DNA of 64,000 bases, taken from positions 62,001 through 126,000 of the forward strand of contig NZ_NFKI01000003.1 in the NCBI RefSeq assembly GCF_002160305.1, given 5' to 3'. Shown here one piece after another: positions 52,461-61,505 of the stretch. The first letter of the stretch is position 1; the number at the start of each line of letters is the position of its first letter. The notes under the pieces were generated by a model. The model saw only the letters and a list, made by a program, of their open reading frames with translations, was not told the DNA's origin and did not search any database. The stretch is from Pseudoflavonifractor sp. An184. GTDB taxonomy: Bacteria > Bacillota > Clostridia > Oscillospirales > Oscillospiraceae. The position numbers and the translations under genes were made by a program.

Positions 52461-55400
52461 ATGGAAATACTTCAATTGGATGAATTTTTGAGGTCAATAA
52501 AACAAAATATAGATACTCCTCATTCTTTACTACTTGGTGCGGGTGCATCTATTGAGTCAGGAATTCCATCAGCAACAGATTGCATTTGGGATTGGAAACG
52601 AGAAATCTATTTATCGAAGAACCCTGGATCAATAGGAAACTTTGATAACTCGAAATCCGAAGCTGTACGCAGGGTGATTCAGCGGTGGATTGATGCACAA
52701 AATATTTATCCGGCTGAGAATAGCGCGGAGGAGTACTCGTATTTTGCCGAAAAAGCATATCCTATCGCAGATGATCGGCGGAAATACTTTCAGCATTTGG
52801 TGGCAAACCATGACCCCAGCTTGGGCTATCATCTAATCTCCTTACTTGCGTTAGAAAATATAATAAAAAGCGTATGGACAACAAACTTTGATGGCTTGAC
52901 TCTAAAGTGTGCCCACCAATATAGCCCGCTTGTTCCGGTTGAAATCACAGCGGCTACCTCTGAAAGAATATACCGTGGTGATGTTGACAAAGAACTTCTG
53001 TGCATCGCTTTGCATGGCGACTATAAATATGGGGCATTGAAAAACACAAAGCAAGAACTTGACACTCAAGATGGTGAATTAGTAAAGGCATTACTGCACG
53101 AGTTAACTAACCGCGACTTAATTGTTGTAGGATATAGCGGACGAGATCAATCTCTTATGGACGCGTTGACGCAAGTCTATTCCACGAGGGGAGCAGGTAA
53201 ACTCTTTTGGTGTGGTTATGGATCTAATATTCCCTCAGAAGTAAAAACATTAATCAGAACGGCAAATCAATATGGCAGAGCAGCCTTCTACATTCCAACA
53301 GAAGGCTTTGATAGCACATTCTACGCCATAGCGCGCCACTGTATGAGCGAAAACAAAGAGTTTTTGGAAAAGGTGGACAACATCAAAAAGAAGCTGTCCA
53401 TTACGCTTGAGCCACAACACAGTGGATTTATACAGCTTAACGGAGCAGTAAATAAAGTGGTGAGCACCAACGCCTTCCCAATCGCATTCCCAAATCAGTG
53501 TTATCAGTTTGAGGTTTTGCTCGCTTCCGACGAAAAACCATGGGATTTTTGCAAAGCTTTGGGTAAAGAAAATGTTATGGCGGTACCCTACAAGAACTTG
53601 GTGTATGCATGGGGATCGAAATCTGTTATTGAGGAGGTATGCAAAGGCAAGCTAAAAACCAATATTGAATTATGCCCGTTAAGCAGAGCGTCAATCGCTG
53701 GAAATAGTACATTTCGTGAGTTGTTGTTGAAAACACTTGTCCGTATTCTTGCAGTAAGTCATGGACTGGGTCACTCAAAGGATAAAATTTGGGATACAAA
53801 AGAGGTATTGAAATATCGCATCGGAGCCAGAACGGTCACGGCTTATTCAGGGGTTAAGCTTGCATTACTTTTTGATTATAAATACAGCTATCTTACACTT
53901 GTTCCGAGTTATATGTATGCTGACGATGTAACACTGAGCAGCGAAGAACGGAAGCAATTTGCCGACTGGTTTAATGCACGAGTAAATAATGGCCGTCCAA
54001 ACCTAAATGCAAATGAGTACGTTGTAAAATGGAGTAAAAAAATAATAGGTAACACAAAGTTTTCTGCCAATTATCCTGGAAGAAATACAGTAAGATTTTC
54101 TTTTGCGGTTGTAAATTACAGTGCGCTGATTGGTGTGAGCAGTGGCAAGCGTAACTCGATACAACTGCCTGCCGCTGTTCCAAAACGGATTGTTTTTTCT
54201 GGAACAGAGTACAAAGATCCTACTCTTCTTTTTTGTAGTGCCTCTACACATGGGATAGCGGAGGATTTCCACCCAATGCGTGGGTTGATTTCTAATGCGC
54301 CTGTAGATTATGCTATGGATGGTGGTATCCTACATTCTGCGATTTCAGTAGGAGTAATTTGCCCCGATAAACATGAGCGGAGGTTTGCACAGTTCATTTC
54401 TGAATTAAATTATCGATCACAAGCAAAACATAATACTGATTATCTAATTACCTTCCCAGGCTTCTATCAGGCCTTCAAAACGGGACTCGATTTGCCGGAG
54501 CCAAACAGTGGTAAATGGAAGCAAATTAACGCTTCAAATGAGCAGGATATTCATAAAGCCGCTGTTGAGTTTGGCAATGCAATAATCAGGAAAATTGACC
54601 AGCTCAGTGCAGATTCTGTTGACGTCATACTGATTTATATTCCGAGGGACTATGAGATATTTACCTCATATACCGATGGAACCGTAAAATATGATCTACA
54701 TGATTATATCAAGGCGTATGCTGCACAAAAGCAGGTGGCAACGCAATTTGTTCGGGAGAAAACGATTGAGAGTGACTTGCATTGTCAAATTATGTGGGCT
54801 CTTTCTTTGGCGTTGTATGTCAAGTCCGGTCGGATACCATGGGTGATAAATGGAATTCAAGCGGATACAGCATTTGCTGGAATTGGATACAGTGTTATGA
54901 ATGCACCCACGGGAAGTAATGTGGTGGTTGGTTGCAGTCATATATACTCTTCTGATGGACGAGGAATGAAGTATAAGCTTTCCAAAATTCACGATTATTC
55001 GTTTGATAGGAAGAAAAATCCGTACTTATCCGAAGAAGAAGCGTATAGGATTGGTCTCAACATCAAAGAGCTGTTCTACAAATCTTTCTCCGAGTTACCG
55101 AAACGGGTTGTCGTTCATAAACGCACTCCATTTCGGAGAGATGAAGTTAAAGGATTAGTAGAAAGCCTATCATCTGCGGGGGTTAAGAATATTGAACTTC
55201 TTGAGATAATATATGAAGACAATTTGAAGTGCTTTGCATTAAATGAATCTTGTACTCGTGTGGATGGATATCCAGTACGAAGGGGTATGTGTTTCCCGAT
55301 TGATAATAATACGATGTATCTATTCACCCATGGCATCGCACCATCTGTAATATCACCGAACAGAAAATATTTTCAAGGAGGCAAAAGTGTTCCATTGCCG

Positions 55401-55604
55401 TTAAAAGTAGTTAAGCATTATGGTTCTGGAGATATGGCACAAATCGCAACAGAAATTCTTGGATTGTCCAAAATGAATTGGAACAGCTTTGGGTTGTATT
55501 CGAAACTTCCATGTACGATAGAATCCTCGAACGAAATTGCGCGAATTGGATGGTTACTATCTCAATTTGAGGGAACACTTTACGATTATCGCTATTTTAT
55601 GTGA
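52461..55604 (+). CDS. SIR2-Argonaute fusion protein (single-chain SPARSA-like)
   Basis: 1047 residues. An N-terminal SIR2 NADase-like domain (1-300) has Gly-Ala-Gly-Ala-Ser (26-30), Thr141-Asn142-Phe-Asp144 and His185. A middle part (about 330-600) has no obvious motif and could be the APAZ/N-terminal region. The C-terminal part (about 640-1047) resembles MID-PIWI: His-Cys-Gln-Ile-Met-Trp-Ala-Leu-Ser-Leu-Ala-Leu-Tyr and the closing Lys-Met-Asn-Trp-Asn-Ser. At Phe-Ala-Gly-Ile-Gly the slicer Asp is replaced by Gly, so cleavage is unlikely. Expected: guide-dependent NAD depletion. It follows hsdR by 89 bases. Confidence 0.8.
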   Translation: MEILQLDEFLRSIKQNIDTPHSLLLGAGASIESGIPSATDCIWDWKREIYLSKNPGSIGNFDNSKSEAVRRVIQRWIDAQNIYPAENSAEEYSYFAEKAYPIADDRRKYFQHLVANHDPSLGYHLISLLALENIIKSVWTTNFDGLTLKCAHQYSPLVPVEITAATSERIYRGDVDKELLCIALHGDYKYGALKNTKQELDTQDGELVKALLHELTNRDLIVVGYSGRDQSLMDALTQVYSTRGAGKLFWCGYGSNIPSEVKTLIRTANQYGRAAFYIPTEGFDSTFYAIARHCMSENKEFLEKVDNIKKKLSITLEPQHSGFIQLNGAVNKVVSTNAFPIAFPNQCYQFEVLLASDEKPWDFCKALGKENVMAVPYKNLVYAWGSKSVIEEVCKGKLKTNIELCPLSRASIAGNSTFRELLLKTLVRILAVSHGLGHSKDKIWDTKEVLKYRIGARTVTAYSGVKLALLFDYKYSYLTLVPSYMYADDVTLSSEERKQFADWFNARVNNGRPNLNANEYVVKWSKKIIGNTKFSANYPGRNTVRFSFAVVNYSALIGVSSGKRNSIQLPAAVPKRIVFSGTEYKDPTLLFCSASTHGIAEDFHPMRGLISNAPVDYAMDGGILHSAISVGVICPDKHERRFAQFISELNYRSQAKHNTDYLITFPGFYQAFKTGLDLPEPNSGKWKQINASNEQDIHKAAVEFGNAIIRKIDQLSADSVDVILIYIPRDYEIFTSYTDGTVKYDLHDYIKAYAAQKQVATQFVREKTIESDLHCQIMWALSLALYVKSGRIPWVINGIQADTAFAGIGYSVMNAPTGSNVVVGCSHIYSSDGRGMKYKLSKIHDYSFDRKKNPYLSEEEAYRIGLNIKELFYKSFSELPKRVVVHKRTPFRRDEVKGLVESLSSAGVKNIELLEIIYEDNLKCFALNESCTRVDGYPVRRGMCFPIDNNTMYLFTHGIAPSVISPNRKYFQGGKSVPLPLKVVKHYGSGDMAQIATEILGLSKMNWNSFGLYSKLPCTIESSNEIARIGWLLSQFEGTLYDYRYFM

Positions 55605-55657
55605 GATCCCAGCCCCGTATATACTGAGGACAGAAAAACAAATGTGAGGGTGACCAA

Positions 55658-56365
55658 ATGGCAGAAAGAAAAATCCGCGCCGGGTACTACCGGCGGTATG
55701 ACGGCAAGGTGGTTTATGTTGTCTCTCTGGCCACCGACGCTGACACCGGCGAGGAGAGTGTCATCTGGACCACCTACCCCTTTGCGGCTGTTCCCAGATA
55801 CTACACCTCCAGCAAAAAGTCCTTCTGCGCCTTCGTGGAAGTGAATGGTGACCGGAGGGCCAAGTATAAGCTACTGCTCAATATGAAGATCTCAGGGGAA
55901 GCCATAGAGCGGCTGGAGGAAGAGGGATTTCGGGGACCGGTACGTAAACGAAAAAATTGGCAACTGGATGAATCTTATGACTCCCGAGATTATCAGCAAT
56001 CTCTTACCTACTACGCATACGCAAAAGATCTCTGTGAGCACTACAACTTCGACCGGAACAAACATCGCCTCTGCGTGAGGGAAAAGAGATTCGTTGCTAT
56101 CACCAAAAGTGACTTCGCCAAGCTGAAAGAGGACCTGCAGTTTCTGGACAATGCCATGAAAACGGTGCTGGCTGCATACCAGGATTATTTCCGGGAGCGG
56201 TTCGTGGATGGCCTGTCCATTCGCAAGTACGCGGAAGCCCATCAGCTGAACCGTGGCAGCGTGGACTATCAGCAAAAGAAATTCTTCTCTGCTCTGGCCT
56301 CTCTGCTGAAAGAGCGGGACGAGGCGGAGGGAACATGCCGGCTGCTGAAACCAGCACAAAAGTAA
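55658..56365 (+). CDS. Unrecognised protein with DUF1653-like N-terminus
   Basis: 235 residues. The first 60 (Ile-Arg-Ala-Gly-Tyr-Tyr-Arg-Arg-Tyr-Asp-Gly-Lys-Val-Val-Tyr-Val-Val and Thr-Gly-Glu-Glu-Ser-Val) resemble the small DUF1653 fold; the last 60 contain a helix-turn-helix (Ser-Ile-Arg-Lys-Tyr-Ala-Glu-Ala and Arg-Gly-Ser-Val-Asp-Tyr-Gln). GAGGGTG precedes the ATG. It starts 53 bases after the SIR2-Argonaute gene, and a terminator follows it. It is GC-richer than the Argonaute gene, so it may belong to the element backbone. Confidence 0.5.
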   Translation: MAERKIRAGYYRRYDGKVVYVVSLATDADTGEESVIWTTYPFAAVPRYYTSSKKSFCAFVEVNGDRRAKYKLLLNMKISGEAIERLEEEGFRGPVRKRKNWQLDESYDSRDYQQSLTYYAYAKDLCEHYNFDRNKHRLCVREKRFVAITKSDFAKLKEDLQFLDNAMKTVLAAYQDYFRERFVDGLSIRKYAEAHQLNRGSVDYQQKKFFSALASLLKERDEAEGTCRLLKPAQK

Positions 56366-56380
56366 ATAATCCAACCTCAA

Positions 56381-56417
56381 ACGGAGCGTCTGCGACAAAG
56401 CAGGCGCTCCGTTTTTC
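56381..56417 (+). terminator. Terminator after the SIR2-Argonaute region
   Basis: Thirteen-base arms (56381-56393, 56400-56412) with one G:U pair, followed by T5. It ends the long plus-strand run that begins at the Xre gene. Confidence 0.85.
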
Positions 56418-56565
56418 TGTCAAATGTATGTCAGTGGGATATATTTTCCCCAATACAAGTAGAGAGACAACTCGAACACCATCCAAAGGTTATGTCAAAC
56501 CTATGTCACATGCAAATGTTTGCGGCTAAAGAAGTAGAGGGAGTTTTGAAAAGGAGATGGTCAAC

Positions 56566-56745
56566 ATGAGAGAATCTGCCTACAAGAACTACAACAAAGC
56601 GAAGGTACTGGGTACATCGTCGTCCAGTGGGTATGAACTGATGTACCAACCGGACCTCACGGTGCTGCGCGTGAGCAACTGTATGGTGGTGCCGAAAGAA
56701 AAGTGCATTCAGTGTATGGAGGAGCATACGGGAGGTGCTATATGA
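56566..56745 (+). CDS. Excisionase-like protein, probably shortened
   Basis: 59 residues related to the 69-residue protein at 25545: Ser-Gly-Tyr-Glu-Leu-Met and Val-Val-Pro-Lys-Glu-Lys are kept, but the part before the recognition helix (about 13 residues, from Asp-Asp-Leu-Pro to Met-Val-Ala) is missing. Two conserved positions are also changed to Cys. It is likely impaired. AAGGAG precedes ATG 56566; its stop overlaps the next ATG (ATGA) exactly as in the first module. Confidence 0.6.
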   Translation: MRESAYKNYNKAKVLGTSSSSGYELMYQPDLTVLRVSNCMVVPKEKCIQCMEEHTGGAI

Positions 56746-57287
56746 AGTTCCAACAGTGGCCCAAACGAGATCCCGACAAAAACTATTTCAAGGTTCCCAA
56801 CGAAGTTTTTCACATCGGTCTCAGTTACCCGGAGATCTCCATCTACTGTTATCTGCTGAGCATCGAGGACAGAGAAACCTACCAGTGCTACCCCAGCTAC
56901 AAGACCATCGGCAAAGCGCTGGGTATGAGCGAGAATACCGTAAGCAAGTATGTGCGCAGTCTGGAGGAGAAAGGTCTCATCCGCACCGAGCCGACGATGG
57001 TGCGGAGCAAAGACGGCAGGCCCCTCAACGGGAATCTGCTCTACACCATCCGTCCGATCCAGGCGGCAGTCGAATTATTCTACGAGCGGCAGTTCCGGCA
57101 GCTGGAGGAGGATGCCGCCCGTCAAAGGGCAATGGCACGCCTGGCAGAATTGGCCCGTGAAAGCCCCCAGAACGCCCTGTGTGCGCCTTTCGGAGCGGAA
57201 GCGAGTCCCAGTGCCGATCCGGGGTTAGAGGCCCAATTTGGCCCGCTTTCGGAGGAAATCTCAAGGACGAAAGAAAAAGCAGGATAA
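56742..57287 (+). CDS. Winged helix-turn-helix protein of mobilisable elements
   Basis: 181 residues, a relative of the protein at 25751 (shared Trp-Pro-Lys-Arg-Asp-Pro start, Tyr-Lys-Thr-Ile-Gly-Lys-Ala-Leu-Gly-Met, Thr-Val-Ser-Lys-Tyr-Val). It has a longer, Pro/Ser-rich C-terminal tail. It takes the same place in the second mobilisation module. A role in replication or regulation of the element is likely. Confidence 0.65.
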   Translation: MKFQQWPKRDPDKNYFKVPNEVFHIGLSYPEISIYCYLLSIEDRETYQCYPSYKTIGKALGMSENTVSKYVRSLEEKGLIRTEPTMVRSKDGRPLNGNLLYTIRPIQAAVELFYERQFRQLEEDAARQRAMARLAELARESPQNALCAPFGAEASPSADPGLEAQFGPLSEEISRTKEKAG

Positions 57288-57323
57288 ACGACGGGGTCGC
57301 AAGCGCCCCCGTCAGAAGCACCT

Positions 57324-57342
57324 CTGCCCGCAGTGCGGGCAG
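57324..57342. other. Candidate origin of transfer, second module
   Basis: A hairpin CTGCCCG-CAGTG-CGGGCAG in the 187-base gap before the MobC-like gene. The loop and stem core are the same as at 26754-26772, and the GGACGAAAG-AAAAAGCAGG stretch about 60 bases upstream is also shared. Confidence 0.5.
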
Positions 57343-57474
57343 TTGCGGGGGCTTTTGCGGGGATTGGAAATGGGGTCAAAATCCGGGCTGTGACATCATC
57401 TCTGCGGTCACAATCCCCCAAAGCCTACTGCCACAAGGAAAAAACAGGGGTCAACCCTCGGAAAGGAGAACATT

Positions 57475-57894
57475 ATGAGCAAAAAAGAGAAATTCCCCCT
57501 CTACCTCTCACCGGAGAAAAAGACTATCCTGGAGCGCCGATATCAGGAGGACGGGAGCCGGAGCATCACCGCCTTCATTGAGCGGGCGGTGGACTTTTAT
57601 CTGGACTACCTCAGCGCCAACAACGCCGGACTGTTTCTCCCCACATCCATCAAGTCCTACCTGGACGGAAGGATGGGACAGCTGGAGGAGCGGCTATCCT
57701 CCATCGCCTTCCGGCAAGCGGTGGAGCAGGACATGGTGGCCGGTATCCTCGCCGACGCGTATCAGTTCAGCAACGAAGATCTGCGCCGACGGCGGGCGGA
57801 GAGCGTTCAAAATGTGCGGAAAACCAATGGCCGCATCTCGCTGGAGCAACGGGTGCGTGATGCTTGGGAGGAGGACGATGAGTGGCAGGATTGA
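57475..57894 (+). CDS. MobC-like ribbon-helix-helix relaxosome protein
   Basis: 139 residues, counterpart of 26901: an N-terminal Pro-Leu-Tyr-Leu-Ser-Pro-Glu and Ser-Ile-Thr-Ala-Phe-Ile-Glu-Arg-Ala, then a helical body and Arg-Lys-Thr-Asn-Gly-Arg-Ile-Ser. AAAGGAG precedes the ATG at 57475. It overlaps the relaxase start by 13 bases. It should bind near the hairpin at 57324. Confidence 0.65.
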   Translation: MSKKEKFPLYLSPEKKTILERRYQEDGSRSITAFIERAVDFYLDYLSANNAGLFLPTSIKSYLDGRMGQLEERLSSIAFRQAVEQDMVAGILADAYQFSNEDLRRRRAESVQNVRKTNGRISLEQRVRDAWEEDDEWQD

Positions 57895-59828
57895 TCGTGA
57901 AAAGCCCTTATCTCAAGTGCGGAGACGGTAGTTCGGTCAGCGGCTATCTGCGGTACATCGGCACGCGGGAACGGGTAGAGATCCTCCCGGATGACCGTCC
58001 GCCCACTCGAAAGCAGGATCAGCTCATCACCAAACTGACAAAGGATTTCCCGGAGGCCAAGGAGCTGGGTGAATATTCCGATTACAAAGACAAGCCCACC
58101 AAGGCCAATGCCTCTGTCTTTATTACCCGAGCACTGGAGGAGAACTGGTTTCAAGTGCAGCAGTCAGACGGCTACATGAAGTACGTCGCTACTCGGCCTC
58201 GTGCGGAACGGCTTGGTGACCACGGGCTATTTGGTGATGAAGATGCTGTGGACTTGGAGCAGGCCATGCAGGAACTGGATCAGTACAACGGCAATGTGTG
58301 GACGCATATCCTCTCACTGAAGCGTGAGGACGCTGTGCGTCTTGGATATGACAATGCCAAAGCATGGCGAAACCTGCTCCGAGCAAATCGCAATGAAGTC
58401 GCTGCCGCTATGAATATTCAACCGAACCACTTCCGCTGGTACGCCGCCTTCCACGACGAAGGGAAGCATCCCCATGTTCACATGATGGCGTGGTCGACCG
58501 TACCAGGTGAGGCATATCTTACGCGGGATGGTATCCGCAACATCAAATCTGCGCTCACCAATCAGATCTTCAAACAGGAGATGCTCCACACCTACGAACA
58601 GAAGTCACAGTCGAGGGATGAGCTGGTGCGGAAGGCCCGCCGTGTAATCCGGCAGCTCACCCAGGAGATGGTGCAAAGCATCTGTACGGCTCCTGAGATT
58701 GAGCAGAAGATGGAGCAGCTGGCCGGACAACTGGAAACGGTCAAAGGCAAAAAATCCTACGGCTACCTTCCCAAGTCCGTGAAGAAAACCGTGGATGAGG
58801 TAGTGGACAAACTGGAGGAGCTGCCGGTAGTGCGTGAGTGCTACGACCGGTGGTGCAGGCTCCAGTGTGAGGTAGAGAGTTACTACCACGACAAACCCAG
58901 AGAACGAAAAAAGCTGTCCCAGGAGAAAGAGTTCCGGCAGATCAAAAACGCTGTCATCCAGGAGGCAGAGCACATCCGTCTGGGTGAGATCTCCTTCGAG
59001 GATGATGACTTGGCTGAGCACGGCGAGCCGGAACCGGCGCGTCGTGAGTCCAATGCCTGCCGGGAACTGTGGCGAATCATTCGGAACGAGGACATTTCTC
59101 TGGACTACCGTGACCGGGCAGTGGAGAAGCTGGAGCAGGTGGCGGAGCGAGGCGACGCCTATGCGCAATACCGAATGGGACAACTCTACCGGGACGGCCC
59201 TTTGCTGATCCCTGACAACCGCAAGGCCAAACACTGGCTCACTCAGGCAGCGAAACAGGGCCTGCCTGAAGCACAGTATGCCCTTGGCAAACTGTTCCTC
59301 TCTGACGATTGGGAAGTGCGGGACCCGGACGAGGGCATCCGCTGGCTGAGACAGGCTGCGGAAAATGGAAGCCACTTTGCCGCTTACCGTCTGGGCAAAG
59401 AGTATCTGGAGGGAAACGCTGTCAACAAGGACACCACAAGAGCGGCGGATTGGTTCACCAAATCAGCAGAGGCGGGAAACCAGTACGCCCAGTACATGAT
59501 GGGCAAGCTGCACCTGACGGGACAGGGTCTACCATGGGATCAGGCCCAGGCAATGATGTGGTTCAGCCGTTCCGCTGCCCAAGGAAATCAGTATGCTCAG
59601 TTCTTCCTGGAGCAGCGAAACAATCTCCGCCCGCCCTCTGTGATGCTGGCGATCTCTCGGCTGCTCTATCACATGAGCCGGATCTTTGAGGACAACTCCG
59701 TGCCGTCCGCCGCCCCAGTAGGTCAGCAGGTGGATCGAAAACTCAGGCGGAAGATCCAGGAGAAGAAGATTGCTATGGGCCACAAACCGGATGACCATGA
59801 GGAGCAGTGGCCTGAAATGACCATGTAA
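57882..59828 (+). CDS. MobP-type relaxase with C-terminal Sel1 repeats
   Basis: 648 residues, paralogue of 27314 with the same order of parts: relaxase with His196-Pro-His198-Val-His200, helical middle, Sel1-like repeats (about 420-590) and the tail with Asp-Arg-Lys-Leu-Arg-Arg-Lys-Ile-Gln. The N-terminus has about 60 additional residues before the first shared block. It starts with GTG at 57882, with GGAGG upstream. Like its partner it has no T4SS genes nearby, so the element is mobilisable, not self-transmissible. Confidence 0.85.
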   Translation: MAGLIVKSPYLKCGDGSSVSGYLRYIGTRERVEILPDDRPPTRKQDQLITKLTKDFPEAKELGEYSDYKDKPTKANASVFITRALEENWFQVQQSDGYMKYVATRPRAERLGDHGLFGDEDAVDLEQAMQELDQYNGNVWTHILSLKREDAVRLGYDNAKAWRNLLRANRNEVAAAMNIQPNHFRWYAAFHDEGKHPHVHMMAWSTVPGEAYLTRDGIRNIKSALTNQIFKQEMLHTYEQKSQSRDELVRKARRVIRQLTQEMVQSICTAPEIEQKMEQLAGQLETVKGKKSYGYLPKSVKKTVDEVVDKLEELPVVRECYDRWCRLQCEVESYYHDKPRERKKLSQEKEFRQIKNAVIQEAEHIRLGEISFEDDDLAEHGEPEPARRESNACRELWRIIRNEDISLDYRDRAVEKLEQVAERGDAYAQYRMGQLYRDGPLLIPDNRKAKHWLTQAAKQGLPEAQYALGKLFLSDDWEVRDPDEGIRWLRQAAENGSHFAAYRLGKEYLEGNAVNKDTTRAADWFTKSAEAGNQYAQYMMGKLHLTGQGLPWDQAQAMMWFSRSAAQGNQYAQFFLEQRNNLRPPSVMLAISRLLYHMSRIFEDNSVPSAAPVGQQVDRKLRRKIQEKKIAMGHKPDDHEEQWPEMTM

Positions 59829-59897
59829 GCGGCGCAGAATATGAGCCGCAAAACAAAGAATAAAACCCCTTCCGCGAGAAGGGTAGAAAGGAATCCG

Positions 59898-60116
59898 ATG
59901 AAACGATCTAAGTACAGCTCGTTCAACGAACTGCCCCTGATGCTGACCGTGCAGGATGTGGCTGATGTGCTGGGCATCGGGCTGGCCCACGCCTACGAGG
60001 TTGCCCACCGGCAGGATTTCCCTACCATCACCCTGGGCAGCCGGATCATCGTCCCCCGTGATAAGTTCATGGCGTGGATCGACGAACAGGCGGCCCAAAA
60101 GACGGAAATATTTTAG
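59898..60116 (+). CDS. Excisionase-like helix-turn-helix protein
   Basis: 72 residues: Leu-Thr-Val-Gln-Asp-Val-Ala-Asp-Val-Leu-Gly-Ile-Gly, His-Ala-Tyr-Glu-Val-Ala, then Thr-Leu-Gly-Ser-Arg-Ile-Ile-Val-Pro-Arg-Asp-Lys. Intact compared with the shortened copy at 56566. GAAAGGAA precedes the ATG at 59898. It lies 120 bases before the integrase, the usual place for an Xis. Confidence 0.78.
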   Translation: MKRSKYSSFNELPLMLTVQDVADVLGIGLAHAYEVAHRQDFPTITLGSRIIVPRDKFMAWIDEQAAQKTEIF

Positions 60117-60157
60117 TGGCTATTTCAAAGATTCTGTGGTATTTGTTTGTGTTGCAA

Positions 60158-60210
60158 TAAGCGCCCGCAGGCGCAATGCATGCGAGCAACCGAGCGAAGC
60201 GAGGCGCTTA
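60158..60210. repeat. GC-rich palindromic block before integrase
   Basis: Outer inverted repeat TAAGCGCC (60158-60165) and GGCGCTTA (60203-60210), with further short inverted and direct GAGCGAAG/GCGAGC-type repeats inside. It lies between the excisionase and integrase genes and could be an Xis/Int binding region. Confidence 0.45.
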
Positions 60211-60235
60211 GCGAGTCGTAAAGGAGGGATGAACA

Positions 60236-61465
60236 ATGGCAAAGAAACGAGCAAACGGCGAGGGCAGCATTCGAAAGAAGCCCAACGGCCGCTGGGAGGG
60301 CCGATACACTCAGGGCATCGACCCCAACACCGGCCGCGCCATTCAGAAAAGCGTGTCTGCCAGGACGCAGGCCGAGTGCAAGGAAAAGCTGGCAAAGGCC
60401 ATCCGGGACAATCGGGGCATCCCGGTGAACCACAACGAGGACTACACAGTAGCGGAGTGGTGCAGGCTGTGGTTTGAAACCTACAGCAAGCCAGTGATCC
60501 GCCCCAACACCGCAAAGACCTATGAGAACATGATCGAAAACCACATCGTACCGGCCATCGGAGGAGTAAAACTCAAACGGCTCACCGCCATCCAGATCCA
60601 GAAGATGTACAACGACTCCAAGACCAAGGGGCGGGTGCAGCGATTCGAGAAAAAGACCGACACGTCCCTGGCTGGAAGCACAGTGCGGCGCATCCACATG
60701 GTACTCTCCTCAGCGCTGAAGCAGGCGGTCAAGGAGCGGATCATTCCCTACAACCCCTGCGACAACTGCCGCATCCCGCCCAAGGAGAAAAAGGAGATGG
60801 CCATCATCCCGCCGGAGAAGCTGGGGGTATATCTCAGCGAGGCGGAGAAGTACGGCGTCCTGCCCATGTTCTTCCTGGAATTATCCAGCGGTCTGCGGCG
60901 TGGAGAACTGCTGGCACTCCGGTGGGATGACCTGAATGTGAAAGACAGGATACTATCGGTAAGTAAGCAGGTCACCCGCATCGACGGGGAGCTGGTGGTG
61001 ACAGAGCCGAAAACCAAGAACTCCGTACGCAAGGTAGCGTTGTCCCAGCAGGCCGTGTCCTTGCTGGTGCGGGAACATGAACGGCACCCCGACAATCCCA
61101 TCCTGTTCCCGTCTCCCCGCACCGGCGGCTACTGGAGTCCAGATGCGGTGTCCAGAATCAACCGCAAGCTACTGGCGAAGGCTGGCATCGAGGAACATGT
61201 GCGCTTCCATGATCTGCGCCACACCTTCGCCACCATGGCCCTCTCCAGCGGCGTGGATGTGAAGACGCTGTCCAGCATGCTGGGCCACTACAGCGCCGGA
61301 TTTACCCTCGACACCTATACGCATATCACCAATGATATGCAAAGAGGTGCAGCGGAGAAAATCGGCGGCTTCATGGAAACGGCCACGGCCGAGCCGGAAC
61401 CGGAGCCTCCCGAACCTCCGGAGGAGAGCCGGTGCAAGGTGATACCGTTCGAGAGGGTGGGATAA
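60236..61465 (+). CDS. Tyrosine integrase
   Basis: 409 residues, complete: arm-binding domain (Gly-Glu-Gly-Ser-Ile-Arg-Lys-Lys-Pro-Asn-Gly-Arg-Trp-Glu-Gly-Arg), core-binding domain, and catalytic domain with Ser-Gly-Leu-Arg-Arg-Gly-Glu, His-Asp-Leu-Arg-His-Thr-Phe, Leu-Gly-His-Tyr and Thr-Tyr-Thr-His. All catalytic residues are present. With the intact excisionase beside it and the tRNA-Pro 2.2 kb away, this is the most likely working recombinase of the second element. AAAGGAGG precedes ATG 60236. Confidence 0.93.
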   Translation: MAKKRANGEGSIRKKPNGRWEGRYTQGIDPNTGRAIQKSVSARTQAECKEKLAKAIRDNRGIPVNHNEDYTVAEWCRLWFETYSKPVIRPNTAKTYENMIENHIVPAIGGVKLKRLTAIQIQKMYNDSKTKGRVQRFEKKTDTSLAGSTVRRIHMVLSSALKQAVKERIIPYNPCDNCRIPPKEKKEMAIIPPEKLGVYLSEAEKYGVLPMFFLELSSGLRRGELLALRWDDLNVKDRILSVSKQVTRIDGELVVTEPKTKNSVRKVALSQQAVSLLVREHERHPDNPILFPSPRTGGYWSPDAVSRINRKLLAKAGIEEHVRFHDLRHTFATMALSSGVDVKTLSSMLGHYSAGFTLDTYTHITNDMQRGAAEKIGGFMETATAEPEPEPPEPPEESRCKVIPFERVG

Positions 61466-61470
61466 GAATA

Positions 61471-61500
61471 CGCCGGCAGAGCGTAATAACTCTGCCGGCG
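61471..61500. terminator. Bidirectional terminator between integrase and retron
   Basis: Eleven-base perfect arms (61471-61481, 61490-61500). It ends the integrase transcript and, from the other side, the retron transcript. Confidence 0.8.
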
Positions 61501-61505
61501 CACTT

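Noticed and set aside
52461-55604. A plain SIR2-domain defence protein of DSR or Thoeris type
   Set aside because: The last 400 residues have an Argonaute-like PIWI pattern including the typical C-terminal Lys-Met-Asn-Trp-Asn-Ser, and no ThsA- or Dsr-type remainder is seen.
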